From Paragordius varius (lineage: Eukaryota; Nematomorpha), in contig OZ176051.1 in assembly GCA_964247055.1 (NCBI GenBank), positions 12,214,001-12,278,000 of the forward strand: a stretch of 64,000 nt of DNA. Reading direction: 5' to 3'. Under the pieces are notes generated by a model. That model had not been told where the DNA came from. It worked only from the letters and a program-made list of their open reading frames with translations, and did not search any database. Below, piece after piece: positions 37,379-50,149 of the stretch. The translations under genes and the position numbers were made by a program. Each line of letters begins with the position of its first letter. Within the stretch, counting starts at the first letter, position 1.

Positions 37379-38365
37379 TGCTACAAAGCAGTCATAAGTC
37401 TTATCGTTTTTTGGCAAAAAACACGATGATCGTTGGATCTTTTACTTATTTTATTTTAAATATTATTTATCGGCTCTACACACTACTCTCTCGTGTACTA
37501 TATGAAGGCCATACTAGAAAAACTGAATGTATTTTGCGGAAAACCATTTGGATATTTTTTAACGTCTTCCAAAACAGTGAAAAGCTGCTTTGGCGTGCAC
37601 CCCATTGATTTGTAGAGGTAAAAGTCAGATAGCGTGAGTGTAAAGCTAATGCGGAAGAAAGTCAAATCGAAGCGATTTTCTAATGGTTTTGCCGTGTGAG
37701 ACGGATCATCTTCATGTAGTAAAATTATTTTGACATGAATTCTGGCCTATTTTTTATCGTTTTTCGATCAATTTTAATTTAATTTTTGACAATAGCGTTC
37801 TGTGTTAACTGTTACTGAGTTATAAGAGTTAATACCTGAAAAATACCATTTCATACCTTAGACACAGAACATATCTTTTCCGCAGCGATTCCTCCTTGGT
37901 GTAAATGGACCGGCTTGGGGTAAAATCTATGATCCCCATGAGTTACTTCGATTTGATTTCATTCTAATTGGGTGGTTATATTTGGAGGTTTATTGGTTTT
38001 CATTGATTGTCATCTACCGATTTTTTGTGATATATGACATGCTTGCCATTTGCCGTTGTTGGGTCTTCCTCCAATAATTCTACTTTATCACCTTCGCAGT
38101 TGTGTGATAGTTTCGCATATTAATCGATGGAGCATGTGTTAATGCTTCTGCATGCAAAAGATGACTCTCAACAGCCCTTTCCTTTTAATGATAGAAAAAT
38201 GTTCTATTTCAAACACAAAATGATTACTGAATAATAAGAATAAGCGCCACCTTTTGGCGGGATCGAAATGTGTGTGCTTAGAATGTCATATGACAAAATT
38301 GGTATGAATAATCGCGTACGCACTTTTTGCCTCAGAAAACGGTAATAACTTATGACTACACCTGG
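37379..38365 (-). mobile_element. Mariner relic (both ends recognisable)
   Basis: About 990 bp between GCAGTCATAAGTCTTATCG at left and CGGTAATAACTTATGACTACACCTGG at right, which are inverted repeats. Minus-strand translation near 37,560-37,730 shows the counterparts of the mariner catalytic HxxRPHTA block (SHTAKPLENRFDL), the SPDLxxSDFYLFxSM block (TLSDFYLYKSMG) and the EDVKKYPNGF stretch, in different frames. It is inactive through frameshifts and deletions. The plus-strand ORF at 37,306-37,608 is a shadow. Confidence 0.75.
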
Positions 38366-40510
38366 TGCTTAAAAAAGTCTAAAAAACTAATCGTATATGT
38401 CATATAATCATGCGGGTGAACTGAATTATGAATAAGTTTTTATTTTCCAATCATAATCATTGTCTTTCCGTTTCCCAAAAACTAAGGATTAAAATAAAAC
38501 ACGGTTAATTTTGTGGTGTAATGGTTTGTAATATTATTTCTACTTTCAAACACATGACATTAAATAAAAGTGTATTTATGATATCTTAAAGTGTTTTTCA
38601 ACCAGTCTCACCATGTTCCAAAATACCATATTTTATTAATAATTAAATTAGGAGAGTGTACAAATATTTAAAAATATTTTGGATATCTTACGCGTATATT
38701 AATTTGCGTTTATTCTAAAAAAATCGTATTGAAGGCTAAATTACTTTCGGAGCCCGTCTAAAATTTAAATTCTTTTGTTTTTGGAATGCATTTACATATC
38801 AACATATGTGTGTAAAAAAAGCATTAAATGTGTCCCACAAAATCGTATTAAAAATAATTTAACCAACAAGCTTAGGTATTTCGTTTATGTGAAGATGGTT
38901 CGACGCTCTTAATATCATAGTTTTACCCTGCTCATAGTGATGCAATGCCTAAAACAAAAAAATGGCTTTGAGGCACTGAGAAGATATCAAAATTTCGAAG
39001 TGTGATTTAAATTGGATTGGAGATAAAGAAATTTGTGAAAAACAGCTCTTAAAAAGTACTGTTAACTGCAGACATCGATTTCAGGCTAAAACCGACACTT
39101 AATTTGGTTATTTATTCAATTAATTAAATCTTTACATTGTAACTATTAATATAATTCCTGGAAAACTTCAAATATTTTTGATTCTAGTGCCAATTACCCT
39201 CTATTTATTTGTTTGCTATCAGTAATGGTTTTACTGCTGTTTGATCATCTGTATTTATAAATTATTCCGTTAGCTATTATAAGTTTTTGTCAAAAAAACT
39301 TTTATTAACTATAAAATTAAACTTAAATTAATATTGCATAAAATCATGGGAAAACACATCCTGGCATTTATATATTCATGCATCGGTATTCTCATGATGC
39401 CTTAAAACCTAGTATTCAAAAATTTATTCACTTTTGTGGCTATTAATAAAGATCGCAAAAGTAGTACGCATTATGCTAAATATTTTTTGAAAAATTCTTA
39501 TTTTTTATCAGATGTAAATCCCAAAAGACTTGCATTTTTGGATTCTTTTATAATGGGCTTTTTTGTTAAATGAACGAATGACGAAATTGAATTTTTTTAA
39601 ATGCATTGAAAACGTATTTTTTGTCGGATGCATGAAAGAAACTTTATGGACAGACTATTTTATATAAAATAATGATATTAAACATTTATTTAAAAATTGT
39701 TAAAAGTTAGCATTAAGCCATCGGATCATTTAAAAAAAATTTCATAATAAAGTTTTTATATTTTAGCTTCAAATATAAAATACGGTTCAACAAAATATAT
39801 CCAATTTTTTTTATTTTTATATCATACTATATATATAAAAGATGTTATCGCGCAATCTCGGCATTTTTGGCTTTATTTGAGAAATACCTATTTTGAAAGA
39901 TACATCCGCATTTCAGAGCCCACATATAAAAGTAAATTTTATTTATAAATATTTCTTTTCGTTTATATTTTACGATCCTTTAATCATATTTTGGACTCTA
40001 GTCATGATCAATAAAATATTTATAATGTCTGCTTTACTGATTTTTTGATATGGAGTAACTATTAACTGCTCATTTTAATGACTTTGCCTTAAACAGACAC
40101 AATGAAATTCTTAATATATTTCAGAAAATATAGGTTTATTAGGAATTTTTCCGGATCTGCATATCTCATTTAATAGGCTTATTAAGAAATAATCAGTACT
40201 TTTGTGGGGATATGCTCCACATCAAAAAAATAAAATAACGGACAATGTATCTATTAATTTTGGAAAGCCTAAAGCCAAATTTTGCTAATTGGAAGAACAC
40301 GTATCAGAATTAATTTTCATGCTGCTGGTTTTGGGGGCTTTTACGTCATTAAAAAATATTTCGTCGTGGTTTGCATCTCGAAAGCAAAATCTCAAAATAA
40401 CGCACACTACTATGCCGAAAATGCGGCAAATATGTTATAAGTAATTCGATCCAATGCCCAATTTAAATTCTGGTTTCATAAAAAAAATACTAATCTTTCA
40501 ACCTTTCCAG
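38366..40510. other. Intergenic AT-rich stretch, no gene seen
   Basis: No supported coding region. The right end (40,300-40,510) is less AT-rich and may belong to the LINE fragment that follows. Confidence 0.45.
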
Positions 40511-40549
40511 AAAATAACGATATATGCCGAAAATGCTTAAGGAAAGAAT

Positions 40550-41118
40550 CTCCGCCTAATTACGTTATCATCAAGTTTGGGATTGAGACAGTTGAGAGCT
40601 TTGTTTATCTGGCAGATAAGATATCAGCAGGTGGATGACTTGAAGAAACTGTGCATCGCATAGCTCAGTTCTGGAACAGATATATTAACCTCGTAACAAT
40701 AACTCAATTATACAATGGATCGGAAACATGGGTACTGACAAACACGCTCGTTAGGTTACTTCAAGCAGAACGTAGAATTTTAAATATAATTTTATATCTG
40801 CACGATCCCAAGCAATTTAATTACACAACGAACCATGACCCCCACACTGTCCTAAAAATAAAATCAATAGCCGTCATTCAAATGGGTGGGTTAAGATGGG
40901 CGGATTACATACATCGTAGAGATCCGTCCCACATACTTAAAACCATGTTACATTGCAAAGAGGACACCGCACCTAAAGCGGGCAGACCCCATAAAACATA
41001 CTGGAAAATAATTCGGGAGGATCTATCTCAACATAAATTAGATATAAACTTAGCTCATAATAGAACTTTATGGAGAAGACAAATACAAGAGACTGGTACA
41101 ACCTCTTCAATGAACTAA
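40550..41118 (+). mobile_element. LINE (RTE-like) 3' fragment
   Basis: Encodes only the region after the reverse transcriptase. From 40,580 it reads FGIETVESFVYLADKIS. After a stop it continues in 40651-41118 with QLYNGSETWVLTN, LLQAERRILNII, GLRWADYIHRRD and KAGRPHKTYWKIIREDL. These are the counterparts of the VDxFxYLG, YGSETW and RGRPxxRWxDxI blocks at the end of RTE reverse transcriptases. It differs clearly from the pair at 1-4,320, so it is another lineage. Dead-on-arrival 5' truncation. Confidence 0.8.
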
Positions 41119-41644
41119 TGTAAAAAGGTTCTATTTATAAAATATAATTAAAATGCAAAAGTTTGGTACTAATAATTTTTAGATGTAAGTTCTGATCTCA
41201 TTTTTAAAGACCCTCCAAAATTGGGCTAGTTTTATTAGTAAAATTGCCGAAAAAAGTTTGAGGTTGCAAGGGGGTTATATGAAAAGATAAAATATAAAAC
41301 GAAAATATATCACATTATTTTATATAAAACGACTAATTAATTAGAGAACTAATCAATTGTATGAATAAATTCGTTATGCTTAGTAAATGAATGTATATAA
41401 TTCGCCTGATCCGCTCTTTAAGAAAAATGGGTTTATTATTTTAAAATGTTAAACATATATATCCCATTTTTATCGTTTGACCATATCTCAAATTTTACCA
41501 ATAAATTTTGCAATCATATTGCTAACTTTTTTAGTAAAATAAGTAATTTATTAGTCATAAAAAAGACATAATGGCTATTAAAACATAATAATAATATATG
41601 TGTTTTATCAACAATTTACAAAACTGTTAAAGATTAGTATCAAC

Positions 41645-41650
41645 TTTATT
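41645..41650 (-). terminator. tufM AATAAA hexamer overlapping the stop codon
   Basis: The minus strand reads TTT TAA TAAAG, so an AATAAA signal starts inside the stop codon. If this is the signal used, the 3' UTR is about 10-30 nt. Confidence 0.45.
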
Positions 41651-44600
41651 AAAAAGTTTTTTGGGATTCTGCTGCTTTAGCCTTTTCCTTTTTGAGTTTT
41701 TTCAGATCTGCCGCCATTTTTTCTTCCTCCTTAACAAAACATGCAAAAATTGTTGATAAAACTTTTGTATAGAGTTTATAAAATTATTTTAAAAAAATGG
41801 AACAAAGTGAAAAACCTCTTGAGTATATGGCTTAAGGATTTCCGTTACTATACCAGTACCAATAGTTTTATCTCCGTCTCGCAACGTAAATTGTTTGCCC
41901 GTTTCCAGAACCATTGGTTTAAGCATATTAATTTCTATGACAGCATCTTCTCCAGGCATTATCATATTCTAACATTCGACAAATTTTTACATTAAACAAA
42001 CCTTCAATAAAAATAAATTGGTAATTACATGTAGAACATGTTAGTAATATATAGTGTTGCGTAAAAACGGTTAATAAAAATTAATAAAAACAATTATGCT
42101 TTTTCAAACCTTAGTTTTTATAACCTTTTTGTATTGCAAAATAAGGAGTAAAGGTGTAAATTAAGATTCTTGATTATATATTCCAAAATTTATATGGTTT
42201 ATGTAGGAAGTATCATGATTTACAAAAATATGGTTGTCATATTTAAAAAATATCTTTTAACTTTTACGTTTTGTCTGTAAAATTTTAATTTTTAAAACAG
42301 CTAGTTATATTTTAGAAAAAATACTATGCGTGAAAAAGAACGAGTAAAATATAAATAAAAATAATAAGGTAAATGGCTTCTTATTTGGAATAATAGTTAG
42401 ATTTAATTTTACAACTCCACAAAATTTTATCATAAAAAGGTGGAAATATTCAATTTTTTTTAATTTTTATTTCTAAACATTTCCAATCCTAAATCATTGG
42501 CATAACGTTTATTTTTATAATAAGATCATATAAATATGCAAGTGTATTTAAATTACAATATACGCTTAACAGCTTTTTGTGGTAAAATTTTTTATCATTA
42601 GTAGAAAAATAATAACCTGTCCGGGATTCAAGAAAATATTTCCGACACAATTCCACGTCATACAAAAGAGCATCGGATGGTGATGGTTAAGGATGGGCTT
42701 ATCACGACCCCCTTCAGCTTTGGATAAGAAGTAAACCTTCCATTTAAGATAAAAAATATATAAACGGTGATGAAAAAAAAGCAAAATAAAATTATGAAAA
42801 TATTATTAAAGTATTATTTACTCCATCTTATTCTTCTCACAATAAAAGATTAAAAAAGTAATAATGTTGAGATATGTTATGCTAAAAAAGGAAAAAATTT
42901 AGCCAAAATGATTACTTGTGCCTTAAACCGTTTATGAGTGAAAACAGTTTTGGGTTTGGCTACAACAAAACCGCGTTTAACTTCCTCTCGTTTAATGCCT
43001 CGAACCAATAGGCCGATTTGATCGCCGGCTTCAGCTTTATCAAGGGTTTGTTGGAACGTTTCAACACCTAAGAATCAAAAAAATGGTATTTTAACTTACC
43101 AAACATTAGATTAATATAATATATGAAGCATAAAACCAAGGGCAATTTTATTATCAAAGTCCTATTGCCACCTCCCCGTGGTGTTGGCTGGGGCATGAAA
43201 ATGCGCTAACGGCAAATGCCAGTTTTCTAATGATCTGTAAAATCATTAGTTGTACACAAGGGCATGTGTTACGTAAAAAATTGCTTCACTAAACCATGAA
43301 GTATAATAATATGAATATGAAAGAACACTAAAACCTTACCAACATCTCAAACAATAATATTCCAACTTATAATTATTTTTATAATATATAGATCGTAATT
43401 TATGGAATTAATTACTTCGTGGTCACAAAACTCCGAATATGGAGTCCTAATATTATCCATATATAAAATTCTTATAATAACATGCATCTGCTTAGCACGA
43501 TAGAATTAAAACCAAAATATTTTTAAATATAATATGAAATTATAATCAACAGAAAAATATGTGGAAACTAATAAATTTAGCCTCATGCATATTACCAAAA
43601 TATTATCGCTCATAATACACAAATTTCATTTTATGATTTATCATGATATTATCTGTGATAATAATTTTCGGAATCGATTGATAATACTATGAAAATAAAA
43701 AGATTAATTGATTCTTCTATAATGCAAAAATGTTATAATAAAATTAACATTATAATAAACCAGTTATTGTAGTTTTGATTGGTTTTATACCGGAACCAAC
43801 TATTTCAGCTTCCATGCCTTTATTCAACATTCCGCGATCCAATTTGCCAGTTAATACAGTGCCACGGCCTATAAATATGTTATTTTAAACAAAAATAAAA
43901 ATTAATTATTTTAGAGATTTGAGTACAAAATATCACTAACTTTGCCAAAATGTTGGTTGATATGTAACACAGGAGAGATTAAATGTAAAACTTGTTGGCA
44001 CTTCAAATATTTTTTGAAGCCAGAAATACCCAAAATTATAAAGTAATATTCTTATTATTGAAATTAATTTTTTAGAAAATATTGATTAATGATACATATT
44101 GAAGTTAAAAATATTTTTATCTGTAGAGTGAAAAGCCCCAGTGACCATAATTGCGGAAAAAACAAGGCTGCTCAATATCCGAATCATGACAGTTGATGAG
44201 ACAAGTTCATATTAATTTTAATTATTCAGTTTTTTCTTGTAACAAATAATAATTACATCTTATTTTTAGCTTATTATGATAGCTCCGAAATATTCACAAA
44301 GTTTTTTATTTTAAAAATGAAAAAGGTTAAAATTTCTTCAAGCTAAACCAATTTTGCAATAGAAATATTGTTTGATTTTATAAAATTTCGTATCTAGATA
44401 ATTTTTCAGCCGCAGAAATATTTCGGAGAGCCTCATGTTGGATACCTAAAAGCATCAAACACAACCATACATAATTAATGAAAACTCGATCAGTATAAAA
44501 ATATATGTAAAATAAAAGATATATCATCAGATGGCCCGCTGCTATCAAACATGGAACATTAATGTATTAAAAATGCAAAAATGTTCTATTTCGCAGATCA

Positions 44601-44802
44601 ATTTGTTATCATCATAAGTTGTTTGTAACTTTGTTACATTAACTAAAGAATAAAGCTTATTCTCTTATTAATAAAAAACCAATTATAACAAGAATGTTAA
44701 ATAACAAAATATCAGGATATAGTAAAATAAAATATATCTCATATTCGATTACAAACTTAATTTAATAATTTTTCTCCAATATAAGCCATCTTTTTACTTA
44801 TT

Positions 44803-44858
<56 letters not shown>

Positions 44859-47800
44859 TTTATTATTAACCAGATATGGCGTACACATTTTCGATTGGCA
44901 TCATAAAGGGTTTATCAAGTATGCGTTCCGGAACAGGGATATGGTTATCACAAGCTTCAAGTAATTTAACAATACTTTCTTCACCCAATTTCGGGTTTTT
45001 TTCCTGCAACACACATTATGATAAAAATTATGGCTATATAAGGTATATAAATAACATGAAAAATGAATCAAATTATAACCACTTTGTTATTTCATTTTTT
45101 GATACACTATAATTCGGGGTAATTTTATACCCCAAATCTTAAAATTGTAAATATACTACTGTTTGAAAAGTTGTAATCGTCAAAATTTAATAAAAAATTT
45201 TTTGTAGTGTTTAAAAAATTCTAATTTTTTTTTTGTAATAACTTCTCTAGCGCCATATTTAGATAGCTACAAAAACGAAAAAGAACAGCTGAAATTAAAA
45301 TATATAATCTATGAAAATTAATTTACATTTTTAACCATATACAATTATTTGCCTGTTAAATTAGCGATTTTAAAAAATTTAATTTTATACAATTTCACTT
45401 TGTTAAATTTTTTTGTATCACAGGCTTAAAAGGCCAAAGAAATCAAATTTTAAAATTCCCAATACAAAAATATTTCTATTAATTTTTAAATTTTAAATGA
45501 CTCTGATGTTTAAAACTACACCATAAGGTCATGAAAGGCTAGTGCAAGAAACTTATAATGAACATCCTATTTGCTCTTAACCTAATTTAATAACTAAATG
45601 AAATTTATTCAATCAAGTCAACGGCTTTTAAAAGGAAACGAAGAACTTTTATTTCTGCTATTTTATACCAAAAATAATGTAAAAAATGATGAAAAACGAT
45701 AAAATATTAAACCTCTAATGCCATTAGAGCGGAACCACATACGATAGGAGTATTATCGCCATCATAGCCATAGGTATTGAGTAATTCACGTATTTCCATT
45801 TCCACCTATAAAAAATATGAGAAAAATAGACAATGTTTTAGATCCTACAAATATTAAAAAAAACTAAATTAGGGATATATTTCATGGTCAAAATAAAACA
45901 ATTTAATATGTATAAAACATACCAAATCCAACATTTCTTGATCTGCGGAGTCGGCTTTATTAATGTATACAACTATATTTTTGATTCCAATCTAAAATTT
46001 CAAAAAAATGAGTAAAACGCATTTAATTTAGAAACAAATTATTGTTTTATTTTCGAATAAGCCAATATAGACCAACACAAAGAGATCCAGTTATAAATAA
46101 AAAATTTTTAAGCTATACCATTGCCTCCGAAAACAGTATTGAAAATATTATTAATTCATAAAATCAAAAATTAAGCGTCAAAGATGTGTATATAAAAATT
46201 GGGGAAATAAATATATTAAGTATCAATGAAATTATTACTACCAATAAGTAAGCCATACAAAACAAATAATATGGGTTAATAACAGCTCTTTAAATTAGTA
46301 AACCTTTAAATCTGGAAAATACACCCCTATAAATTGCAAATAAATTTTATAATTGGTCTGTTTGCACTTAAATAATCTAAAAAAACCAGTTACTAATATG
46401 TGATTCAAATTATATATATAATATTTTTAGTTAAATTTATAAAATGATTACAATTTGATCTTTTAACGCTATTTTTATGCTAACACATATAGAAAAATAC
46501 GTCAAAGATTATCTTTCTTCTTAAATATAAAGGCTTAAATTCAATTAAGGGCTTTCTTAATAACAAAAAAAGGTGCGCATAAAGTGTAACCATCAAACCT
46601 AAAAAAAAGTTTTGCACCAAAACAATTATGAGAGAAGGATGAATAAATTCCACAAACAAAATTAATCTGAATCGCAACTAATAAACTGTAACTATAGATA
46701 AGTACTAAAAATTGTTACTTGTTTAGCCAAGAGTAAATGTTCACGAGTTTGAGGCATGGTTCCGTCGGTCGCAGCTACAACCAAGATTGCACCATCCATT
46801 TGAGCAGCACCGGTTATCATATTCTGGATTGTTCGATAAAATTTATAATATACTTCGATTGACTGAGAATACATATTTTTTGGCCAACAAGTATTATATT
46901 TATAGTTAGTTCCAATGATAAAAATATGTAACAAAAATTCCAACATATTCTTATAAAAAATGATAAATCATTTAATATAAAACGGCTAATTTATATTATG
47001 AATAAAAGCATACACATAAATTTGGAAAAAATAAGTTTATGCGGCATTTACAAACTCACTAACTAATTAATAATTTTGCTTAACAAAGATATGACACTTT
47101 ACAACACCAATACTATAATTTCAATTTCAAAATCATATTTAACCCAAATTAAAGCGTTCAAAATTCCAACCATTTGTGATCTCTATAGGCCTGCAACATT
47201 GTTTTAATAATATAATTATTAACAGGATTTTATCTACTGAATATTAGCATTGAACCGTGGAAAACCTGGCGAAAATTTAAGTAAATTTATAGATCCTATA
47301 ATATTCCGTTGTGATACGTGGGTTTAAATTTATAGTGCGCCACTCATTGTTGCCACTCGGTTTAAATCAGGCGCGTTCAAAAAAAAGTTTCAGTCAAATT
47401 TCAAAAGATATAATTTTTCAAACTTATCTATAAATCCTGATTCGACAATCGATTTGCAATTATTAAGAATGAGACAAGAAAACTTTAGGATTAAATTTTT
47501 TAAAAAAACTGGCTCCTTAGCTTAAAACGGTACTCTTTAAGTTTCTTATTGATGTCGCTTATTAGTGTCCCAAAAAAATATTTTAAATTGTTTAACGATC
47601 TGCTCTTAGTATTTTTAAAATATAATAACTAACATATTAACCTTAATATAATCCAAATGACCTGGACAATCTGTGTGTGCATAATGTCTGTTATCCGTAT
47701 AATATTCAAAGTGTGCTGCATTTATAGTTATGCCACGAAGTTTTTCTTCAGGAGCTTTGTCGATTTCATCGTATTTTTTAAAATTGGCCAAATTCTTTTT

Positions 47801-48094
47801 TGCCAACACTAAAATTATTTAACCCAATAAAACCTTTGGTTATTGCAGCGGACAGAGTTGTCTTCCCATGATCGACATGACCAATCGTCCCAATATTTAT
47901 ATGAGGCTTAGTTCTTACAAATGACTTTTTCCCTCCAGCCGGGCTATACTGTGGTGCAGCAACTGCGGCAGATAAGCCTCTATAAATATTACAATATAAA
48001 ATCTTAAATATTAATAAAACATTACTTGATTATATGTTTTTAAGGAGGAAGCTGATATATTTGAAATTAGTTTTAGGTTTGTGGCCATATACAT
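41649..48094 (-). CDS. TUFM: Mitochondrial elongation factor Tu (12 exons, complete)
   Basis: GTPase that brings aminoacyl-tRNA to the mitochondrial ribosome. Exons: 48094-48021, 47979-47834, 47808-47642, 46823-46719, 45991-45923, 45805-45713, 45003-44871, 43868-43761, 43067-42916, 42736-42617, 41968-41816, 41729-41649, giving 466 residues. The N terminus ([14 protein letters not shown]) fits a mitochondrial presequence. G1 is [10 protein letters not shown]2 lies in RGITI, G3 is DCPGH, G4 is NKAD and G5 is in CGSAL. Domain 2 follows from about [20 protein letters not shown], domain 3 from [14 protein letters not shown] to MPGEDAV and GTGIVTEIL. It ends in an unusual Lys/Ala-rich tail ([17 protein letters not shown]). 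All phases agree. Introns 1 and 2 are only 41 and 25 nt; the others are 86 to 1,002 nt. Confidence 0.95.
43140..43330. repeat. Less AT-rich patch in tufM intron 8
   Basis: CTATTGCCACCTCCCCGTGGTGTTGGCTGGGGC stands out from the surrounding intron. It is not part of an exon and looks like a decayed interspersed repeat or SINE, but no family was recognised and no second copy was seen in this window. Confidence 0.3.
44809..44855. repeat. AT microsatellite in tufM intron 7
   Basis: About 23 TA units ending 16 bases from the exon 7 donor site. Confidence 0.9.
45113..45450 (+). repeat. Family-G MITE-like repeat, copy d (decayed)
   Basis: Inside tufM intron 6. GGGGTAATTTTATACCCC resembles the family end. 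GAACAGCTGAAATTAAA and TTAACCATATACAATTATTTGCCTG match internal landmarks. The GGCGG block is lost. Confidence 0.5.
47809..47833 (-). other. 25-nt intron of tufM (intron 2)
   Basis: Starts GTTTTA and ends ATTTTAG, phase 1. Removal joins LSAAITK to VLAKKN, the normal EF-Tu sequence right after the G1 loop. Reading through introduces a frameshift. Confidence 0.88.
47980..48020 (-). other. 41-nt intron of tufM (intron 1)
   Basis: Starts GTTTTA and ends TTATAG, phase 2. Another GT (GTAATG) five bases upstream would break the frame, so the GTTTTA donor was chosen. Confidence 0.7.
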
Positions 48095-48540
48095 GCTGGA
48101 TTATGATAAACGTATTTCTAAAAGTGTATGGGTTGCAAATTTATTATCAGCGGCTATCAGTATTAGTATTCTAGTTTTTTCCCAGAACATTTAAATATTA
48201 TAAATAACTCGATGGCTAGAATTAAAAATATTTTTTTCTGGGTAGCACAGAAAGATTCAAAGAAATTAATTTGCCGCAAATTTTACTTCTAAACAATTAT
48301 TATATTTTTAGTTAATTTTACGGTTAAGTATATAAACTTCTTTGGGGAATTTATTGTCGAAGTTAATATTACTCATAAAAAATTATATTTTAAACAGTGT
48401 GTTAAGCTCAGCTTAAATTTGGGTAGCACGATTAAAAAATAATATTAATGAAAAATACCAATTACATTTTATAATACACCATTAGAATGTATTATTATGC
48501 TGTAAGGACTTATAAAAAATAGTATAATTATTATTTTCAT

Positions 48541-48805
48541 GACCTTTTGTGGTAGTTTTCCAGAGTGATTTGAAATTTGATATCTTAAAAAGCATATAAT
48601 TGCTACATCCCCCAGACTATAGTTATTTACAAAAACTACCTGAAAACACGGCCTATATTTGAATTTATGCTTCTATCCTAATAAAAATTTTATAAATAAG
48701 CCGAAGTATCTAAATAAATAGTTTTAAAACAAATTCCATATCATACTTTGACGCCATTTTTTTACAACATTTTGCAAAATATCTTGTTTATTTTAACACT
48801 TGGAT
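48541..48805 (-). repeat. Family-G MITE-like repeat, copy e (partial)
   Basis: Begins ACCTTTTGTGGTAGTTTTCC and keeps TTTGATATCTTAAAAAG and GACGCCATTTTTTT in the inverse orientation. It merges into the palindromic cluster that follows. Confidence 0.5.
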
Positions 48806-49725
48806 ACAACACATTTTCAGTCCTTCGATTCAAATTGGGGTTATTGGACTCCAGGCCTGTCTAAATTAATTAATTCAAAAAATATAGAAGGGATTGAAAC
48901 CGGCAAAAATTTGCACATTTATAACATTAATGAGCCGAAATATATTATTTCATTCAAAAATATTTGATAATACTTATTTTCAAACAAAACCTCAAGGTAA
49001 AAATTTAGTCAACATGACATGTGTGCATTAGTGAAATTAGAAAATAATACAAAATAAACCACTTTTTCTGTTTCTATCAATGTTAGATGAAAAGAAAAAT
49101 CATGTAATTTAAATGAAAAATCAGCTTTTATTTTAATTTTAAAATAAAATAAACACGATATTTTGAATAAATGTTGTAAAATATAAATGGCGTCGAAGTA
49201 GTTTGATATGAAACCTTTTTCTTTCAAAACCAAATTTTATTTAGATATTTTGGCTTATTAATATAATTTTGATTAGGATAGAAGCAAATTGAATTGGGAC
49301 CGTTTCTTTCAGTAGTTTTTTAAAAATTTCAACTTAAATATAGTGTGGGGTATTTAGATACCGCAATTTGAATTGAATTAACGGTGAAATCGAAGCAAAA
49401 TTTTTTATAGAAATTATTTCCAAGATTAATGGAAACTGAAAAAGTCGTTTATTTTGTATCATTTTTAAATTTGGCTACTGCGCACATGTCATGTTGACTA
49501 AATTTTCAACTTTTGATTCTGCCTTAAATTAATTAATAATCTTTTGAAAAAATATTTTTATATATCGGTTTTTCGTTGTTATATATGTGCAAATTTTTGC
49601 AATGGTTTCAATAATTCCTTCCATATTTATTGTGGTATTTAATTTTAAAAAGGCCCGGGTGTCCAACTACCCCAGTTTGAATCAAACGATAAAATGAATA
49701 TGTTGTATCCAGGGGTAAAACCGAA
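48690..49725. repeat. Complex inverted-repeat cluster
   Basis: Two overlapping imperfect palindromes. 48,690-48,800 is inverted at 49,135-49,290 (shared TCTATCCTAAT, TAAATAA and TACAACATTT). 48,803-49,100 is inverted at 49,430-49,725, with TTTAGTCAACATGACATGTG against CACATGTCATGTTGACTAAA, and GATTCAAATTGGGG against CCCCAGTTTGAATC. Arms are diverged by perhaps 15-25% by eye. The small minus ORF 49,009-49,233 falls in an arm and is not a gene. It lies just upstream of tufM. Confidence 0.75.
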
Positions 49726-50140
49726 TTACTAAATATGCTTTCCTTAGTCTTTTAGGGACATCAAACATTTTTTTTTAAAAAAATATGATTTTAAAAATTC
49801 CAATCTCAAATTTTTTCGCCGCCATTTTAAATCATTTATATCCCTGATACAACAGGGAAATAAATGTAAATTATGGTTAATAAATGTCATTAAAACCAGG
49901 TCATATTTTATCTGCAAAAATTTAATTAGCTGTTCGTTTTTATCGTGTTTTAGATCTGTCTCAATTATAGAATATGCTATAAAACTATATTAGCTTTATT
50001 ATCTAAGAGATAAATATTTGATAATTATATATCAACTAAAATACCTTTCAAAACAGTGGCTGTGCTCTGGGATAAAAAAACTACCCCAATATGTCAGCTA
50101 GCACAAAAAAGTGAAAAGATCATGAGGTTTTAATATTGAT
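49655..50140 (-). repeat. Family-G MITE-like repeat, copy f
   Basis: Inverse orientation. TCCAACTACCCCAGTTTG, then TTTTCGCCGCCATTTTAA, ATACAACAGGGAAATAAATG, TTAGCTGTTCGTTTTTATCG, and the end CTCTGGGATAAAAAAACTACCCC. Its left side is shared with the palindromic cluster. Confidence 0.65.
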
Positions 50141-50149
50141 TATTACACC

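Noticed and set aside
37306-37608. 100-codon plus-strand ORF
   Set aside because: It lies across the mariner relic whose coding sense is minus; it has no motif of its own.
47615-47640. C-terminal extension of the tufM exon 3 ORF (VNMLVIIF)
   Set aside because: It is read-through into intron 3 past the GTTAAT donor; the conserved continuation [12 protein letters not shown] is in exon 4.
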